Below, one piece after another: positions 10,636-22,228 of a DNA stretch of 64,000 nucleotides. Position 1 is the stretch's first letter. Every line of letters starts with the position of its first letter. The notes below the pieces were generated by a model that worked only from the letters and a program-made list of their open reading frames with translations, did no database searches and was not told the DNA's origin. This DNA comes from Rhexocercosporidium sp. MPI-PUGE-AT-0058 (taxonomy: Eukaryota; Ascomycota; Leotiomycetes; Helotiales): positions 496,001 to 560,000 of the forward strand of contig JAGTJL010000026.1 of the NCBI GenBank assembly GCA_020746875.1. Reading direction: 5' to 3'. The position numbers and the translations under genes were made by a program.

Positions 10636-11591
10636 ATGACACGACAATCTGGGCTGGAATCTCCAGCACCAAAACTCGACATGGACACCTCGACCAGGGC
10701 AATGGCTCCTCTTGCAAAGGCTGCGGAGGCGCCTTTGGTAGAGCCTAGGATACGGAATACGAAGAATCTGGGTCTGCGATTAGCAACAGACTTTGTTTCG
10801 GGAGCCGGTGCTGCTTCAATGGTTGCGCCTCTCATTACAGTCATTGACAAGTGAGTCAATTTACCCCACCACTACAACCCCGCTGATACACCCCCAGAGC
10901 AATAATGCAGAACGCCTCCGGGCAAGCATCTCTCAAGAAGTCTCTGAAAGACTCCTTCAAGACCTTCCTCCTCCGACCGCATAACCTTATCTTCTCGAAA
11001 CCCTTCGCCCTCATATGCATGCTTTACGGCGGCACGTACGTGACAGCCAATACCCTCGATACCCTTACCTCAACTGCACAAAACAAGAAGGCTTCGCACG
11101 TTACAAGCGGAACTGCAAAGTTTACAGCCTCTTCGACAGCTAATGTTGGGCTCTGCTTGATCAAGGACTCGACATTCGCCAAAATGTTTGGCTCTGGAGG
11201 ACCGCCTCGACCTGTGCCTCTACCTTCATACGCCCTCTTCGCATTCCGCGACTGCCTTACAATCTTCGCATCGTTCAATATACCTCCTCTGCTTGGCCCA
11301 GTTTTAAGCAGAAACATGAACAAGGAGTTGGAGAAGGGGATAAGCGGACAGACAGTAGCGCAATTCGTGGCCCCGGCTGGTATCCAGATTCTCAGCACGC
11401 CTATGCATTTACTAGGACTGGACTTGTATAACAGAGGAGGCAAGGTTACATGGGGAGATCGGTGGCAGATTGTTAAGAAGAACTGGGCAGTCAGTGCGGT
11501 TGCGAGAATATGCAGAATTGTGCCCGCATTTGGAGTAGGGGGGGTTGTGAATAGGAAATTCCGGAAATATGTTATGGACAAGCTGGAATAG
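10636..11591 (+). CDS. Fungal mitochondrial-carrier-like membrane protein
   Basis: Exon 1 is 10636-10850 and exon 2 is 10898-11591. The intron 10851-10897 (47 nt, GTGAGT...CCCCCAG, branch-like CTGAT) joins GAC AA|A GCA in frame. The product is 302 aa. Small-residue-rich segments (TDFVSGAGAASMVAPLITVID; PFALICMLYGGTYVTANTLDT; VAQFVAPAGIQILSTPMHLLG) and basic connecting loops resemble the fungal-specific, diverged group of mitochondrial carrier (SLC25)-like proteins. I do not see the classic PX(D/E)XX(K/R) signature three times, so transport of a specific substrate should not be assumed. An alternative start is the Met 15 codons downstream. The single-intron structure and lack of stops suggest an intact gene. 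Confidence 0.65.
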
Positions 11592-12228
11592 GAGACTCTG
11601 TTTTATCTTGGCTCGGAATTCGAAAAGAGAGATCTCGTCTCCCCAGCGCTTCGCGAACGAGGCCTGTCACTGGGCATTCTATTCGCAAGCGGCGAATCGC
11701 TTAAACTTCGACATGCAACAGAAATCCGATTTTCCAGAAAGCGAATTCAAGCGAGCACACTAGGAAACCTGGAAATGATCGCCTCATAAGCGACAATCTG
11801 GAAATTGTGGCTGGCGAGTTTGGGTGGGGGTTTGTGGATGGTGGGATATACTCCCGTCAGTCACGGCGTTTGAGGTGGAGCGGGGTTGGAAAATCGTGTA
11901 ATACCATCGGTGCATATAAACGGGATCGCATCATAATACAGAAGAAATTCTTCGTGTATCCCTACTATTTTTCTGCTTTCGCTTCCCTTCCAGCAACTCT
12001 TGCAAGCTTTGGCTTCGTCTTGTTACTCCTTTCCGCTCTTGCAATCTTACATCCACAACAGTCTCTCCTAGTTGTCAAACCCAACACCCGCATCTCCCAT
12101 AATATCTCGCCGTTCAGACGATGTACTGTTCTAAATCAGCATCTTAGTCCCTTATTTACGTTTGCACACACACTCACCTATAATTCTAGTCTCCTCCCAT
12201 AGCCTTCCTTTATCTCTTATCACATCCT
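11592..12228. other. Intergenic stretch between convergent genes
   Basis: It contains the 3' ends of the carrier-like gene and of the small membrane-protein gene. One stray copy of the ATGCAACAGA-type motif of the 6.4-9.4 kb array is at about 11712. No gene is supported. Confidence 0.5.
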
Positions 12229-12408
12229 CTAACTTGAGCTTGCTGCTTGCGAACTGCTCTGAGCTCCGCTCTGTGTCCCGCTACTCGCTGCTTGAGAGAG
12301 GCCACCACTCCTCATATTTTCAATGGAGCGGAAAAGATAATATGCGAGACCGCCAAAGACGAGCAGCGTAAGCACGACGACTATGGCGATTACTCCGTTG
12401 GGGTTCAT
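12229..12408 (-). CDS. Small single-pass membrane protein (59 aa)
   Basis: ATG at 12408 opens a 59-residue product: a short polar N-terminus (MNPNG), one clear membrane helix (VIAIVVVLTLLVFGGLAYYLF), a basic/polar turn (RSIENMRSGG) and a Ser/Ala/Gln tail. This N-out/C-in single-helix layout with a low-complexity tail is common among small conserved fungal membrane proteins, but I do not recognise a named family. An upstream in-frame Met would extend it by 27 residues without adding signal-like sequence. No intron is needed. Confidence 0.5.
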   Translation of the reverse strand: MNPNGVIAIVVVLTLLVFGGLAYYLFRSIENMRSGGLSQAASSGTQSGAQSSSQAASSS

Positions 12409-13383
12409 TGCTGCGGTAGGTAGGCGTGGGAAATCGGATGTTCCAGTTTGAGTGTGGTCCGCGCAACGGTAAATACGAGAAGCTGGCAAGAGCAGTGGAT
12501 AGGAATTGTTCGTATTGTGGTAAGTTTGTGGGATGAAAAGGTGCTGCTGTTAATTGAGAACTATCTGAGAGAGGTCGACCGTATATATACTAACAGGCCT
12601 AGCGCATCGTTTACATTCATGATCACAGCATCCTGATTACATTCACAAAACCTTGTTTAACTTTCGTGTGCTTGAAATACACATTGCTAACATGGCCCAA
12701 AATCTAAAAGTGCAGGCACTTCTCTAAATCTGAGAGGAATCCATCAGTCTACGACAACAACTATCGATTACCCATCCACCGACTCAAGAAACTTTGCCAG
12801 CTCTGTTTACCTACAGTCTTCTCTTGTGCAACTTCAGTCTTCTCATCGTGTTGTGCGTCGAGGGATAGACATTGAGCACATCTCCTATGCTGACATCTCT
12901 GGCAACTCTTCTGGCTCAACGCATTTCCCTTGAGGCACTAGATTGGTTTCTCAGATTCGTTCGACATTTTCCCAGCATCCTCAAGGCTTACTTACAGGTG
13001 ATTCCACCACCGCATTTGGAGGAGACTTGCAACACAACCAGCGGGGCGATTTATCGGCTGTTGAGTAGAGCCGTATATTTTTCGAGGTGCTCGACATCGC
13101 GCTCTTTGCCAAAGATTTGATTCTGGCTCGTTTTGGTGTGTGAATGCGGAATCGACCTTTCCTTCGTTAAGAGGAGTTTTCTTCGCGATGCTGATATTTA
13201 CTTTGAAGCTCTTCACGGATAATGATAATCGCCAAAATTTATGGAATACTTCCTCGTACTTAAGCTCAAGGTGAGATATTTTGAGCACATTCTTAGCACA
13301 AACATCTAGCCCGTGAATCACCCTCCCTCTCTAACCTCGATTCACAGATCTCCTGATCTCCTCTCATGAACCTGAAATTGCAA
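12409..13383. other. Intergenic stretch, nothing recognised
   Basis: A 109-codon frame on the minus strand (12992-13321) has no family resemblance or splice context. A TATATATA run near 12581-12590 could belong to an unseen promoter. Confidence 0.4.
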
Positions 13384-14255
13384 TCACACTTTCCCTAGAC
13401 CAACGACCTCGCCATTGTCCTCCCAGTCCATCAAATAAGCGCCAGTCAAGCGCTTCATCACATCGGCCTGTCCGTGAATAACGCTATTCTTATGACCGTT
13501 GATTGTGGAGTCACTACTGGCCTCTGCACCCTCACTATTCCGCACGAACGTCTCGCACATTCTACATTGGCAATGTGCGCATTTTTTACAGTGGATATCA
13601 AGCACCTTATTCTGGTTACTGCATTTTGTTTTCGACTGTTCTTATTTTCAGCTGATGCTCACGACCTCTCTCTCTCTCTTGCTTGGAGATGAGAGATGGT
13701 AACAGTAATCTTTGGGGTACGACTCGGGGATAATTTTAACATAGCACTTACGGCAGCAGTGAAGAAACCTCCTGTCTGCTTTGCTTGGCAACAAGTCCAG
13801 TAAAATCTATAGTATTTGGCTGGGAGCAGGATTTCAGTCCTTCGAGCGACGTCTTTGCTTTGTATGCTGATAAGAGATAATACCGAACGACTGGTTCCTG
13901 TGAGTATAGGTGGCGAAGGCGTTGGAGCTCGAGTTGGAGTAAAAGGAACGAGAATATGTGATTCCAATTCCCGTGTTCGTAACAAACCTAGCAGTGCTGA
14001 TTTAGGAGGTGCTGATTTAGGCTCAGTTTCGATTCGTGGTGTTGGGAGATCTGAATATGGATATTCTGTGCTGGACGTTTGTACTGGCGAGCAGAGTGGT
14101 GGGATAGCTAGGTATGGAGTCAAAGTCGGTGGTGACCTATGTGCCATCGAGGAGTGATCAACTGGTGTGTTCTGTGGTTGCCGTGGTAGAGAGGCATGTC
14201 TGCGTATATTGAGAACGGAGGTTTCCTCATTGATATCTGATGAGTTGCTTATCAT
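13384..14255 (-). CDS. Hypothetical Pro/Ser-rich protein with C-terminal Cys cluster
   Basis: Exon 1 is 14255-13752 and exon 2 is 13611-13384. The intron 13612-13751 (140 nt, GTAAGT...ACCAG, containing a CT microsatellite) is phase 0. The product is 243 aa. The first 140 residues are disordered-looking and rich in Pro, Ser and Thr. The junction creates YWTCCQAK...NKVLDIHCKKCAHCQCRMC, a Cys/His-rich segment (C-C, C-x2-C, C-x-C-x2-C) that resembles the zinc-ribbon-like tails of several fungal hypothetical proteins beginning with a YWTCC motif. Zinc binding is an inference. Without the splice the Cys cluster would be cut in two, which supports the intron. Confidence 0.6.
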
Positions 14256-15630
14256 TTTGAGGTCTGGTGGTGTGGCTTGCTGTGTTCTGCTAGTAGAATT
14301 AGGATGGCAGAGCTTGGAAGATAGAAATAGCTAGGTGTGGGTGGCGGAGCGAACGGCTTGATGGACGGCGAGAGATATCTGCGTGAATGATGTTCATGAA
14401 ATCGAATTTAAATGCCATCTTTCTGTGAGAACTCACACATTGTGGCATAGAGGATGGGGCCATGTAATTATGCTAGTGTGGATTGGGGAATTTTTAGCTA
14501 GGTTTCTTCACTACCTAGATAGGGCGGATGCGGTGCCGCGATTAGATGCTACTTTGAAGCCAATTTTCTTTCCGACCCCCGTCCGAATTTTGCGGTCGTC
14601 CTTAAGTTAGCTACATCTAGGTTTGTTCATTCGTCAAACAACCATGGAGCTCTTTTTGGCCGTCGAGGCTGTGTTCTCCCTTAGCCTACACTGTAGCACC
14701 CGTTACTTCATCACAATGGTAGCAGGAGACCGCTAGCGCTTTCGATATTTCTGTTGCGCGATCAATAGAAGTCTTTCTCATCGTTGTACTATCCATTTAG
14801 AAGCTGTGATTCCTAACGTGGTTGGAATCTTGAAATGAGTCATGTGAGATTGGATGAACTCATGACTGTAAAACAATCCCATTCTATATCTACAAAGTAG
14901 CGAACGGCTCCTCGTAACATTAATAGGAGCTTCATTTACGCTACTGTTTATTCCCTCATTATTAGGTACCAGGGCTACGTTATTCACCACCGTTAGCTAA
15001 AGAAACTGTGGAATCGTTGCAGCATTGCCTGCCACTGCGCTGCCTTGCCCCGGATGACGAGAAGACTCAATTGCTCAACCCTGGACCCGAGTCGGAGGCT
15101 AAACTTCTCTCCAGAAATTTTTTCCCTAGATGAATTTATCGATATTCTGATTGGATCCCAATCTAGCTAGCATTAATTTTTGAAGCGAGATTCTGAATGC
15201 TAGTTTTGGTCGAAAGAGCGACTGCTAATGGCAGATTGTATTAGATAAATGAACCATCCGAGTTTGTAAAGAATATTTGATCGATAGGACGTCCACATTC
15301 TCAGGGGAAACAACTATGCCATTAAATCCAAGACCAATGTCATGCGCCTAGAACGAGGTGAGCAAAAGATAGATCTCGTCACCTGCCAAAATTCCAGCAA
15401 CTAGCCGCCACTAATTTGATTTGCACTTGATACTATATTTTTACGGCAAATTTCTACCATGAAATCAGTAGATGAGATCCAGTCTCCGCTGTATGTGGCA
15501 CCTGATTTTGGCTGAAGTACTGTAATAATTCCCCATCCATTTGGCCTCCCCGTGTCCATTTCCGTCCCCTCCTCAAGATGATGAACTGCACATACAACAC
15601 TGTTATCACTTGTACCGAAAATTAGACTTC
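14256..15630. other. Intergenic stretch, nothing recognised
   Basis: No open frame here shows family resemblance. It contains the promoter of the 14255 gene and the 3' flank of the transporter gene. Confidence 0.5.
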
Positions 15631-17478
15631 TTACTTCGTTGCAGTAGTGACTGAATGCTGTGCCTCGACATGCTTTACAGTCCCTTTCTCGCCATGGATT
15701 GAATGGCTCTCGGTCAGAACATCTGCCTTGGCAACACCTTGAGCGGCGTATCCCTCCACTCCAGTACAAACATACCGCTTGAACTTGTGGGTAGGGACCT
15801 TATTCTCAAACATCTCGTGGATCTCTTCAAGAGTCCTGTCTCTTGTCTCGGGAAGAAACAGAACGGTAAAGATGACGAGGAGGGTGTTGGTGCCGAACCA
15901 AATGTAGCCGTATTTGGCACTCCATCCAAGTTTCGCTGGGTTGATGAAGTAAGGAGCAGTAAACGTTCCGAGCCAGTTACCGACAAAGTTCAGAGCTGTG
16001 GCGAGACCGTACGTGAATGGTCGAAGTTGATTATTTGGAAGTTCGCCTCCAACTAACCAAGCGGTTGGAGCTTCTCATATCAGATCTTTGCCAATAATGG
16101 AATGCAGTTGACTTACAGTATGCAACATAAAAGAATGTGAAGAGTGAAATAAATGCTACAACAGATCTCCCGGCCACAACCGACCCTGGCGTGACACTCC
16201 ATACAATTGCCATGCAAAGTTGACAAATTGCACAGGCACTACAGCCAATGATGATTACCATTCGGCGATCGACATACCGCGTGAAACCTAGACTAAAGAG
16301 ACAGCCAAGTAAGCCAATACAGGTTATCATGACTGACATTGCGAAGGCATTGGCGACTCCGGCAATTGTTAGAAAGTATGTGGTATAGATGTTCACCCAC
16401 GAAGATCCTAAGTTCTCTGAGTATGGTGTGTTTGGTCGCAGGTGAAGGAGGACTCACCATTAGCCGCATGGAAGCAGACCACAGAAAGGCAAAGAAGGGT
16501 GCGACGACGATTGGTGCCACGCCACATCTCTACGAAAAGCCACTGCTTATTCTTCTCAAGCTGATCTCGTGTTGAGCCTCGAATCTCGTTTAACTCAGCC
16601 TGGAGTTCGTGCTCATCAATATGACTATTTCGAAGTCTCCGGAGGGCTTTCTCAGCTTTCTGTTCTTGGCATTGGACCATCAACCACCGAGGGCTCTCGG
16701 GAAAGAAAATGATCATGACGCTTTGAAGCGTAGGGGCTACGAAGAAGATTGCAAGAGGGATTTGATAAGCTCGTTTGCTCATCATGGTGTGTGTTCCGAA
16801 GTCTACACTTGCTCCAGTGATAGATCCAACAGAGAGCATGACTTGATAGAAGCCAAAAACAATACCACGGAGATGAGCTGGAGCCGCTTCGTGAACGTAG
16901 AGCTGGGAGAATGTGAAGAACCACCCTACTGAAACGCCTAGTGATGTTAGTACGTTGTAGTCAACAGCAGCTGTGTGCCTACCGAGAATCAAACGTGCAA
17001 CGTAAAGTGCCTCAACGCTGGTCGTGCCTAGCATCATTGCTGTTGAAATAGCGTTCAAGCCTGCTGCTGCCCAGAGCCCATGACGTCTACCAAACTTGGA
17101 GCTTACTGGGCCGACTAAGAGTGACCCAACAAACGTTCCAATGGTCATCAGTGAGGAGATGAGTTGCTGGACAGTTGGCTGAAAAGGTCGGTCAGATCTC
17201 GAAAAGATAGAAGAACAGCGGACTTGCATCAATGTTCCATTTCCCAAGTTCTGGTGAGTAGTATCCGTAGATTTTTAGGAAACCAGGCATCCTAGGATTT
17301 TTTTAGCTGAAGAATCTGCAATGGGATAAAACACTGACGAGAGGAAACCTCCGACAAGGGCATAATCAAGACCATATTGGAAGGTGCCAATAGTCAGGAA
17401 GAAACAGATAGTCAAGCATCTTTTGTGACTGCGCAGGTCGAGCTGCAGTGGATTTGCGGAAATCGGTACGGCACGCAT
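15631..17478 (-). CDS. MFS sugar-porter family transporter
   Basis: Five exons: 17478-17339, 17291-17228, 17178-16458, 16407-16117, 16052-15631 (1,638 nt, 545 aa). Introns are 47, 49, 50 and 64 nt. The 49-nt one is GC-AG (GCAAGT donor, CTGAC branch-like site, TTTCAG), and splicing it is required for the family motif NIDPTVQQLISSLMTIGTF. Sugar-porter signatures are present: GLDYALVGGFLSMPGF in helix 1, SSKFGRR in the helix 2-3 loop, PESPRWL before the central loop, and PETRDRTLEEIHEMFE after the last helix. About twelve membrane helices are expected. The plasma membrane is the likely site, by proton-sugar symport in characterised relatives; the substrate cannot be told. It is divergent from the dioxygenase gene at 18180. 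Confidence 0.93.
17179..17227 (-). other. GC-AG intron in the transporter gene
   Basis: The intron starts GCAAGT rather than GTAAGT and ends TTTTCAG, with CTGAC 12-16 bases upstream of the acceptor. Splicing gives AAC ATT GAT|CCA ACT GTC, exactly the conserved NIDPTV junction of sugar porters. GCAAGT is the standard non-canonical U2 donor. Confidence 0.88.
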
Positions 17479-18179
17479 ATTGAATCTGGATATGTCTGCA
17501 GTCAGTGACTGTACGATGAGTGGGAAAATTTATCTTATCTCCAGACGAAATAATGATCATCTTCCCTCGAAAATGAATGGTAGGCACCAATCAGTGATCG
17601 TCAATGTCCTCCCCGACCCCCCGAGTTTGCAAGTGACTTGTCTCCAAAAACTTCCTCTGCTGGAAGTCGGCACCCGTCTTGGCCTCCTGATCCTACGGGA
17701 ATACCATCTTATGTTATGTTTGTTCGTGTGGGGCTTTAGATGCTATTGAAATGGTGGCTGAAGATATGAGCATTCGTTGGTCAAGTTGGGGGACTTGGCA
17801 AACCCCTCAAGTAGATATCTGGGGAAGATTTCGCCAGTGGAACCTTGAAAGCCAAAATGAACATCAAGCATTCTCAAGAGACTTGGATCCTTCAAACGTA
17901 GCCCCACTACCCAAGACATTGTGCCAACTGATGACTTGGACTTATTGAAGAGCCTAGCCAATAAAATTGAAACTCCCATCTTTGACACCTACCCCTCACT
18001 TCGTTACTCGGGGTAAATGATGCCACTTACAGCCCCACGGAATACAAATATCGGCAGTTGCAAATTCTTATCATCCATTTCCAAGGAAACCACTTATCTG
18101 GGGTCACTTAAGAGCAGGTGTGAATGAAACAGATCGATATCTCCACAAAGTTACTGCACAGTTGGATTCATCCCTCAAA
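17479..18179. promoter_or_regulatory. Shared intergenic region between divergent transporter and dioxygenase genes
   Basis: About 0.7 kb separates the two start codons, so both promoters must lie here. I see no unmistakable TATA box or named operator. The dioxygenase frame is open upstream of its first ATG to 18120 and is preceded by GAGCAG, so a small upstream exon may also lie here. Confidence 0.5.
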
Positions 18180-19432
18180 ATGATTGTGGCCGACACCACT
18201 CAACTTACCTTCAAGCCCATGACTTATGGCGGCTCACTTGACCACCTTGAGTTCGTGGAAGTAACCCCAGTCATAGGACGCGAATACACCAAAGCAAGAA
18301 TAAAGGACATTCTGAAGGCCGACAACTCCGAAGAGCAGATCCGTGACCTTGCTGTCATCATCAGCGAGAGAGGCGTTGTGTTTTTCCGTCAAAATCAGGA
18401 TGACTTGTCGGTTGAAGATCTCAAACAGTTCACCGATATGGTAGGAAAGCTGAGTGGTAGGCCAAAGGAAAATGGCCTTCATGTCCACCCACTGTACCGT
18501 GACCCAGGGAATATTCGCATGGGAAACGGAGAAACCGATGAGAACATGTGAGTAACTTCCTCTCAAAGAATTACTTTTGACACCACCTAGTTACGTGATC
18601 AACTCTGAAGCGGCGAAGAAACTCTATAAGACCATGGCTGGCAAAGACTCACGGCAGCCCAAGGATCTTGGGAGAGAATGGCACAGTGATGGTTAGTTTC
18701 GCTTAACCTCAAGGCATCAAGGTACTCATAACACCAGCTACATTTGAAGTTTGTCCTTCAGACTTCAGTTGCCTTCTGATGGAAGAGACACCTGCACATG
18801 GTGGAGATACTCTCTGGTGCTCTGGCTACGAAATGTAAGGATATCGACCTGTACTCGGCAGAATCTGAACTGATTTATTTCAGATACGACAGAATATCTC
18901 CACCCATGAGAGAGTTCCTTGATGGTTTGACAGCGACATGTGCACAGCCTGTGTTCCGCTCGGCTTGTACTGCTGGCAATTATGAAGTAATGTCACCACG
19001 AGGATCTCCATTAAACGTCGGAGATTCATTCGCTCCCACACATCCGGTAGTTCGGACGAACCGCCAAACTGGCTGGAAGAGCATCTTTGCCGGGGTCGGA
19101 TTGCACGTCACTCGAATCAACGGGCTGTATGATTTCGAAGAAAAGATGATAAGGGATTACATCTTACGTTTAATAACAATGAACCATGATTGTATTGCTC
19201 GCATGCATTGGACAAGAGGCGCAGCTGCCATTTGGAATAATTCATGCGTTTGGCATGCTGCAACCGTACGATATTCCCTCCAACATTCGGCTGTAGCTAA
19301 TCAATTTCACAGCCGGATACACATCTGGTACCAGGAGCAGTTCGGACTGGCATTCGTGCTTCTTCTATAGGAGAGCAGCCATATCTCGATGCTGCATCAA
19401 CTTCCAGAAGGGAAGCATTAGGAATTTCGTAG
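18180..19432 (+). CDS. TauD/TfdA-family Fe(II)/2-oxoglutarate dioxygenase
   Basis: Exons are 18180-18547, 18591-18691, 18738-18834, 18884-19265 and 19313-19432 (1,068 nt, 355 aa from the first ATG). All four introns are GT-AG, 43-49 nt. The iron triad is visible: H154-x-D156 in EWHSD, and the distal His313 in VWHAAT. The 2-oxoglutarate-binding Arg (R327 or R331) lies in VRTGIRAS. IISERGVVFFR, HVHPLYRD and GGDTLW are typical of the family. Relatives hydroxylate sulfonates, sulfates or phenoxyacetates; the substrate here is unknown. The frame is open back to 18120 without ATG, so the true N-terminus may come from an upstream exon. The divergent sugar-porter-type transporter suggests, but does not prove, coupled uptake and breakdown. 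Confidence 0.9.
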
Positions 19433-20122
19433 TACCGCGATGCTGATAGATGTTCACATGGATGAGAGAAATGCTCCTCAGTGTTTCTTGTATCCCTGTT
19501 TCTGTAGTTGTACTTAATGTCCGTCCTGAACGACTCTGATGCTGCGAATTTTAGCCAATGCCAATACCATGTCCCATTGGTGTCGTATGCACATACCTTG
19601 TCTTCATGCCAGGAATTTCGGCCTCCTCCAGGGCCTTCCATCCACGAAGTTACTTCAGTACCAAGTCGCCCCTAGGTTTTTTTCAGTTGCGTGAACTAAG
19701 TGCGGGGTATTGCTTACCCCGCAATCCCACTAGCCAACCCTGAAAGACCCGGAAACACTTAGGTAGTTCCCTCATTGTGAGGCGTTCCTGGCTTTCCTAG
19801 CTTTTAAGAAAAATATAAGTTATTCTTATTTTCAAGAAATGTCAGTATTCCATGCCTGTCTGTTGTATAACCTATCGGTGAATTCAAGTTGTGTGACTTG
19901 TCCTCCCGACCACTTGTTTGTTCACATTACGAAACCGTCGCCGATCCCAACGTGTACTTAGGAACTGCCCAAATTGAATTGATCGTCACTGAAATGACCA
20001 TGTCGTGTTACACTGATCGCACATTGCACGAAAATGCTGAAGTCGGAATTATAGTATTCGCCTGATTAGGTGCTTCAAGCAGTCAACAATTGGAAATTTC
20101 ATGCTATCTTTTTGACCGACTC
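19433..20122. other. Intergenic region between convergent genes
   Basis: It contains the 3' flanks of the dioxygenase (+) and AAA (-) genes and one strong hairpin (19701-19723, listed separately). No gene is recognised. Confidence 0.5.
19701..19723. repeat. Perfect 9-bp inverted repeat (hairpin)
   Basis: TGCGGGGTA (19701-19709), loop TTGCT, TACCCCGCA (19715-19723). The arms are perfectly complementary and GC-rich. It lies between the 3' ends of two convergent genes. It could be a transcript 3'-end structure or the footprint of a small transposon. Confidence 0.75.
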
Positions 20123-22228
20123 TCAGTCTCGCAAAGCCACAACATCCTGTGTCTCTTCATTCAGATCCGCTTCGAAACTCTCGATAGTACTCAAGACAAT
20201 ATCAATATGCTCTTTACCTAACGCCATATTCATAGATCTTGCAAGTGTGCTCGCAGTTCTGACCGAGTTCTTGATCTGTCTTCCATTGATGTCGACTTTC
20301 GCCAAAGCATCTAATACACTTTCGTCCCATGCATGAAGACTCTCACTGGATGTACGGCTGATAAAGAGTTTCCAAAGCTCTTTTCGGCGTTGATGATCCA
20401 ATGCAGTGTATTTCAGCGCGAGGTGGATCCTCGATTTGAAAGCGAGGTCGAAACTCGTGAGGCGGTTGGTTGTTAAAAACAGGATCCCCTCGTAATACTC
20501 AAGAATACGGAGAAACACTACTGTACATTAGCTAGCGGCAGTAAGACCGCTTGTGTCATACTCACGGGAGACTAGGCAGTTTCTGGTGAGATCATGGACG
20601 GTCCGCTGCTCCAAGAATACATCGGCTTCGTCGATCAAAACAATGGCGCCCCAGTGTGTTGCCAATCGAAGCGCAGAATTCAGGTGTTCCTCTACATCAC
20701 TAGGCGTGATACCCAGTTCGCCCGAATTCACGACGTAGAGTGGCTTACGAACATCGTCTGCAATACTCTCTGCGGTGAACGTTTTACCAACGCCGGGTGT
20801 GCCATGAAGCACAAACACCAGTCCTTTGCCTTTCCCTTTTATCAGGTCATCGAAATCATCTTGGCCATGATTTTTGACTAGAGCGTGAACAAGCTCCTTG
20901 TGATTTTTTGGAAGGAGTAACTGCTGGAAGGCATTATCGTTGAATTCAACATCTCTGATGAAGTCGACAGCTAAAAAACACCACTTCTTGTCGAAGAGGG
21001 AAAATCCAGGGACTTGAAAGTCACAGATCATGAAGTCGTCGGTGCTGATCACATCAACTTCATCTTCTTCAAGACTTGTCCAGAGTGGCTTGTGATCGTT
21101 GAGCCAAACTCTATTTGGAGACTTGAATTCCCCAAAAGTCTTGCAGTCGACAACTACGCGACTGTTGATCTGCAGAAGTTAGCCGAGCTGAACAGTTCAA
21201 ACTTTTCCTGTACTGACTGTAACGCTTTCAAGTTTGTACTTGTAATATGGTGCTCCAGGAGGTAGCGGAGGTCGAGGGCCTTGATCTGCGCGCTCTTCCC
21301 ATTCCTTGCTGACAGCTAAAGCTCTGCCGCAATATGAGCGATAGTGATGGCCTTTTAAGGCGCAGAACTTTTTGCCCCGTGTAATATGAAGCTGCTGCAG
21401 ACGCTCAATCTCGGTTTTGTTGTCATAATACCTCAGTGGTAGGATAGGAAAGTCCCTGATTGTCTTGGTACCTTCATAGGGCTGAATATTGATGTGTTTG
21501 TTCGCATAGCCAAATCGTTTCCCATCGTGCGTAAAACATCGTCCTGTAATTCTCCAGAACGTCCCGCAACTTGCTTCTATTAGAGTCGTTGACACTAAAG
21601 ACAGTATTTGGTTCATCTCGTCTCGTCCAGTCACCACAGACTCTCCAGGAAGGAAGACCATCCAGAGATCTTTATACTCTATAGCAGGATTAGAAGCCGA
21701 TGAGCCAACATTCGCTTCGTATCCTCGAATCGAGCTCCGGAGCTCCTTCTCCATGAAACGCAGTAGTAGATGCACATGCAACTTTGCGAATCTGTCCCCA
21801 ACATTTTGCCGATATTCTTCGAGTTCTTTACGGTAGTGGAAGACGCATCGTAGCGTACCGTGTAGAATAATTGTGTCACCTCGAAAACTGACACCGGGAT
21901 ACCGCTTTACCACTGCTTTAAGTGCGTCTTTGAGGTACGGCGATTGGATCTCGAGGCGTGACGATTCCAGACTTCCATCTCGAGAGTATCTTTTGTAGGA
22001 TTTCATGGCACAGTCTTGAGCTTCTGCTTTCTCATCAACCGCATCCTTCGCTTCAACTTCCTTCATGATCAACTCCCCCTTTAAGTTCATCCGCTCTTCA
22101 TATTCTTTCACCTCGCATTTGAGCTGCTTCACAACGCCATTTTGAACTGGCTCGACATGCTCAATCTCATCGAATTCGCTGCTCTCCTCATCACTCGAAT
22201 CTCGGGTGGAGTCGATCTCAGGCTTCAT
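20123..22228 (-). CDS. AAA+ ATPase of the fungal DUF7025-AAA type
   Basis: Exons are 22228-21218, 21169-20566 and 20517-20123 (2,010 nt, 669 aa). Introns are 48 nt each (GTCAGT...CTGCAG and GTGAGT...GTACAGTAG). In the second the TAG acceptor gives LVSLFLRILEYYEG, matching the family; using the CAG three bases earlier would add one residue. The N-terminal acidic region is followed by a region with LWMVFLPGESVV and QPYEGTKTIRDFPILPL typical of DUF7025, then the AAA core: Walker A GTPGVGKT, Walker B IVLIDEADVF, sensor 1 LFLTTNR and an Arg in KSRIHLAL. It is likely an ATP-driven remodelling enzyme; its client is unknown. An upstream in-frame Met at 22333 is the alternative start. It is head-to-head with the NLR gene at 22969. 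Confidence 0.9.

Noticed and set aside
16408..16932. Plus-strand open frames opposite the transporter
   Set aside because: Antisense shadows of a well-supported spliced gene.
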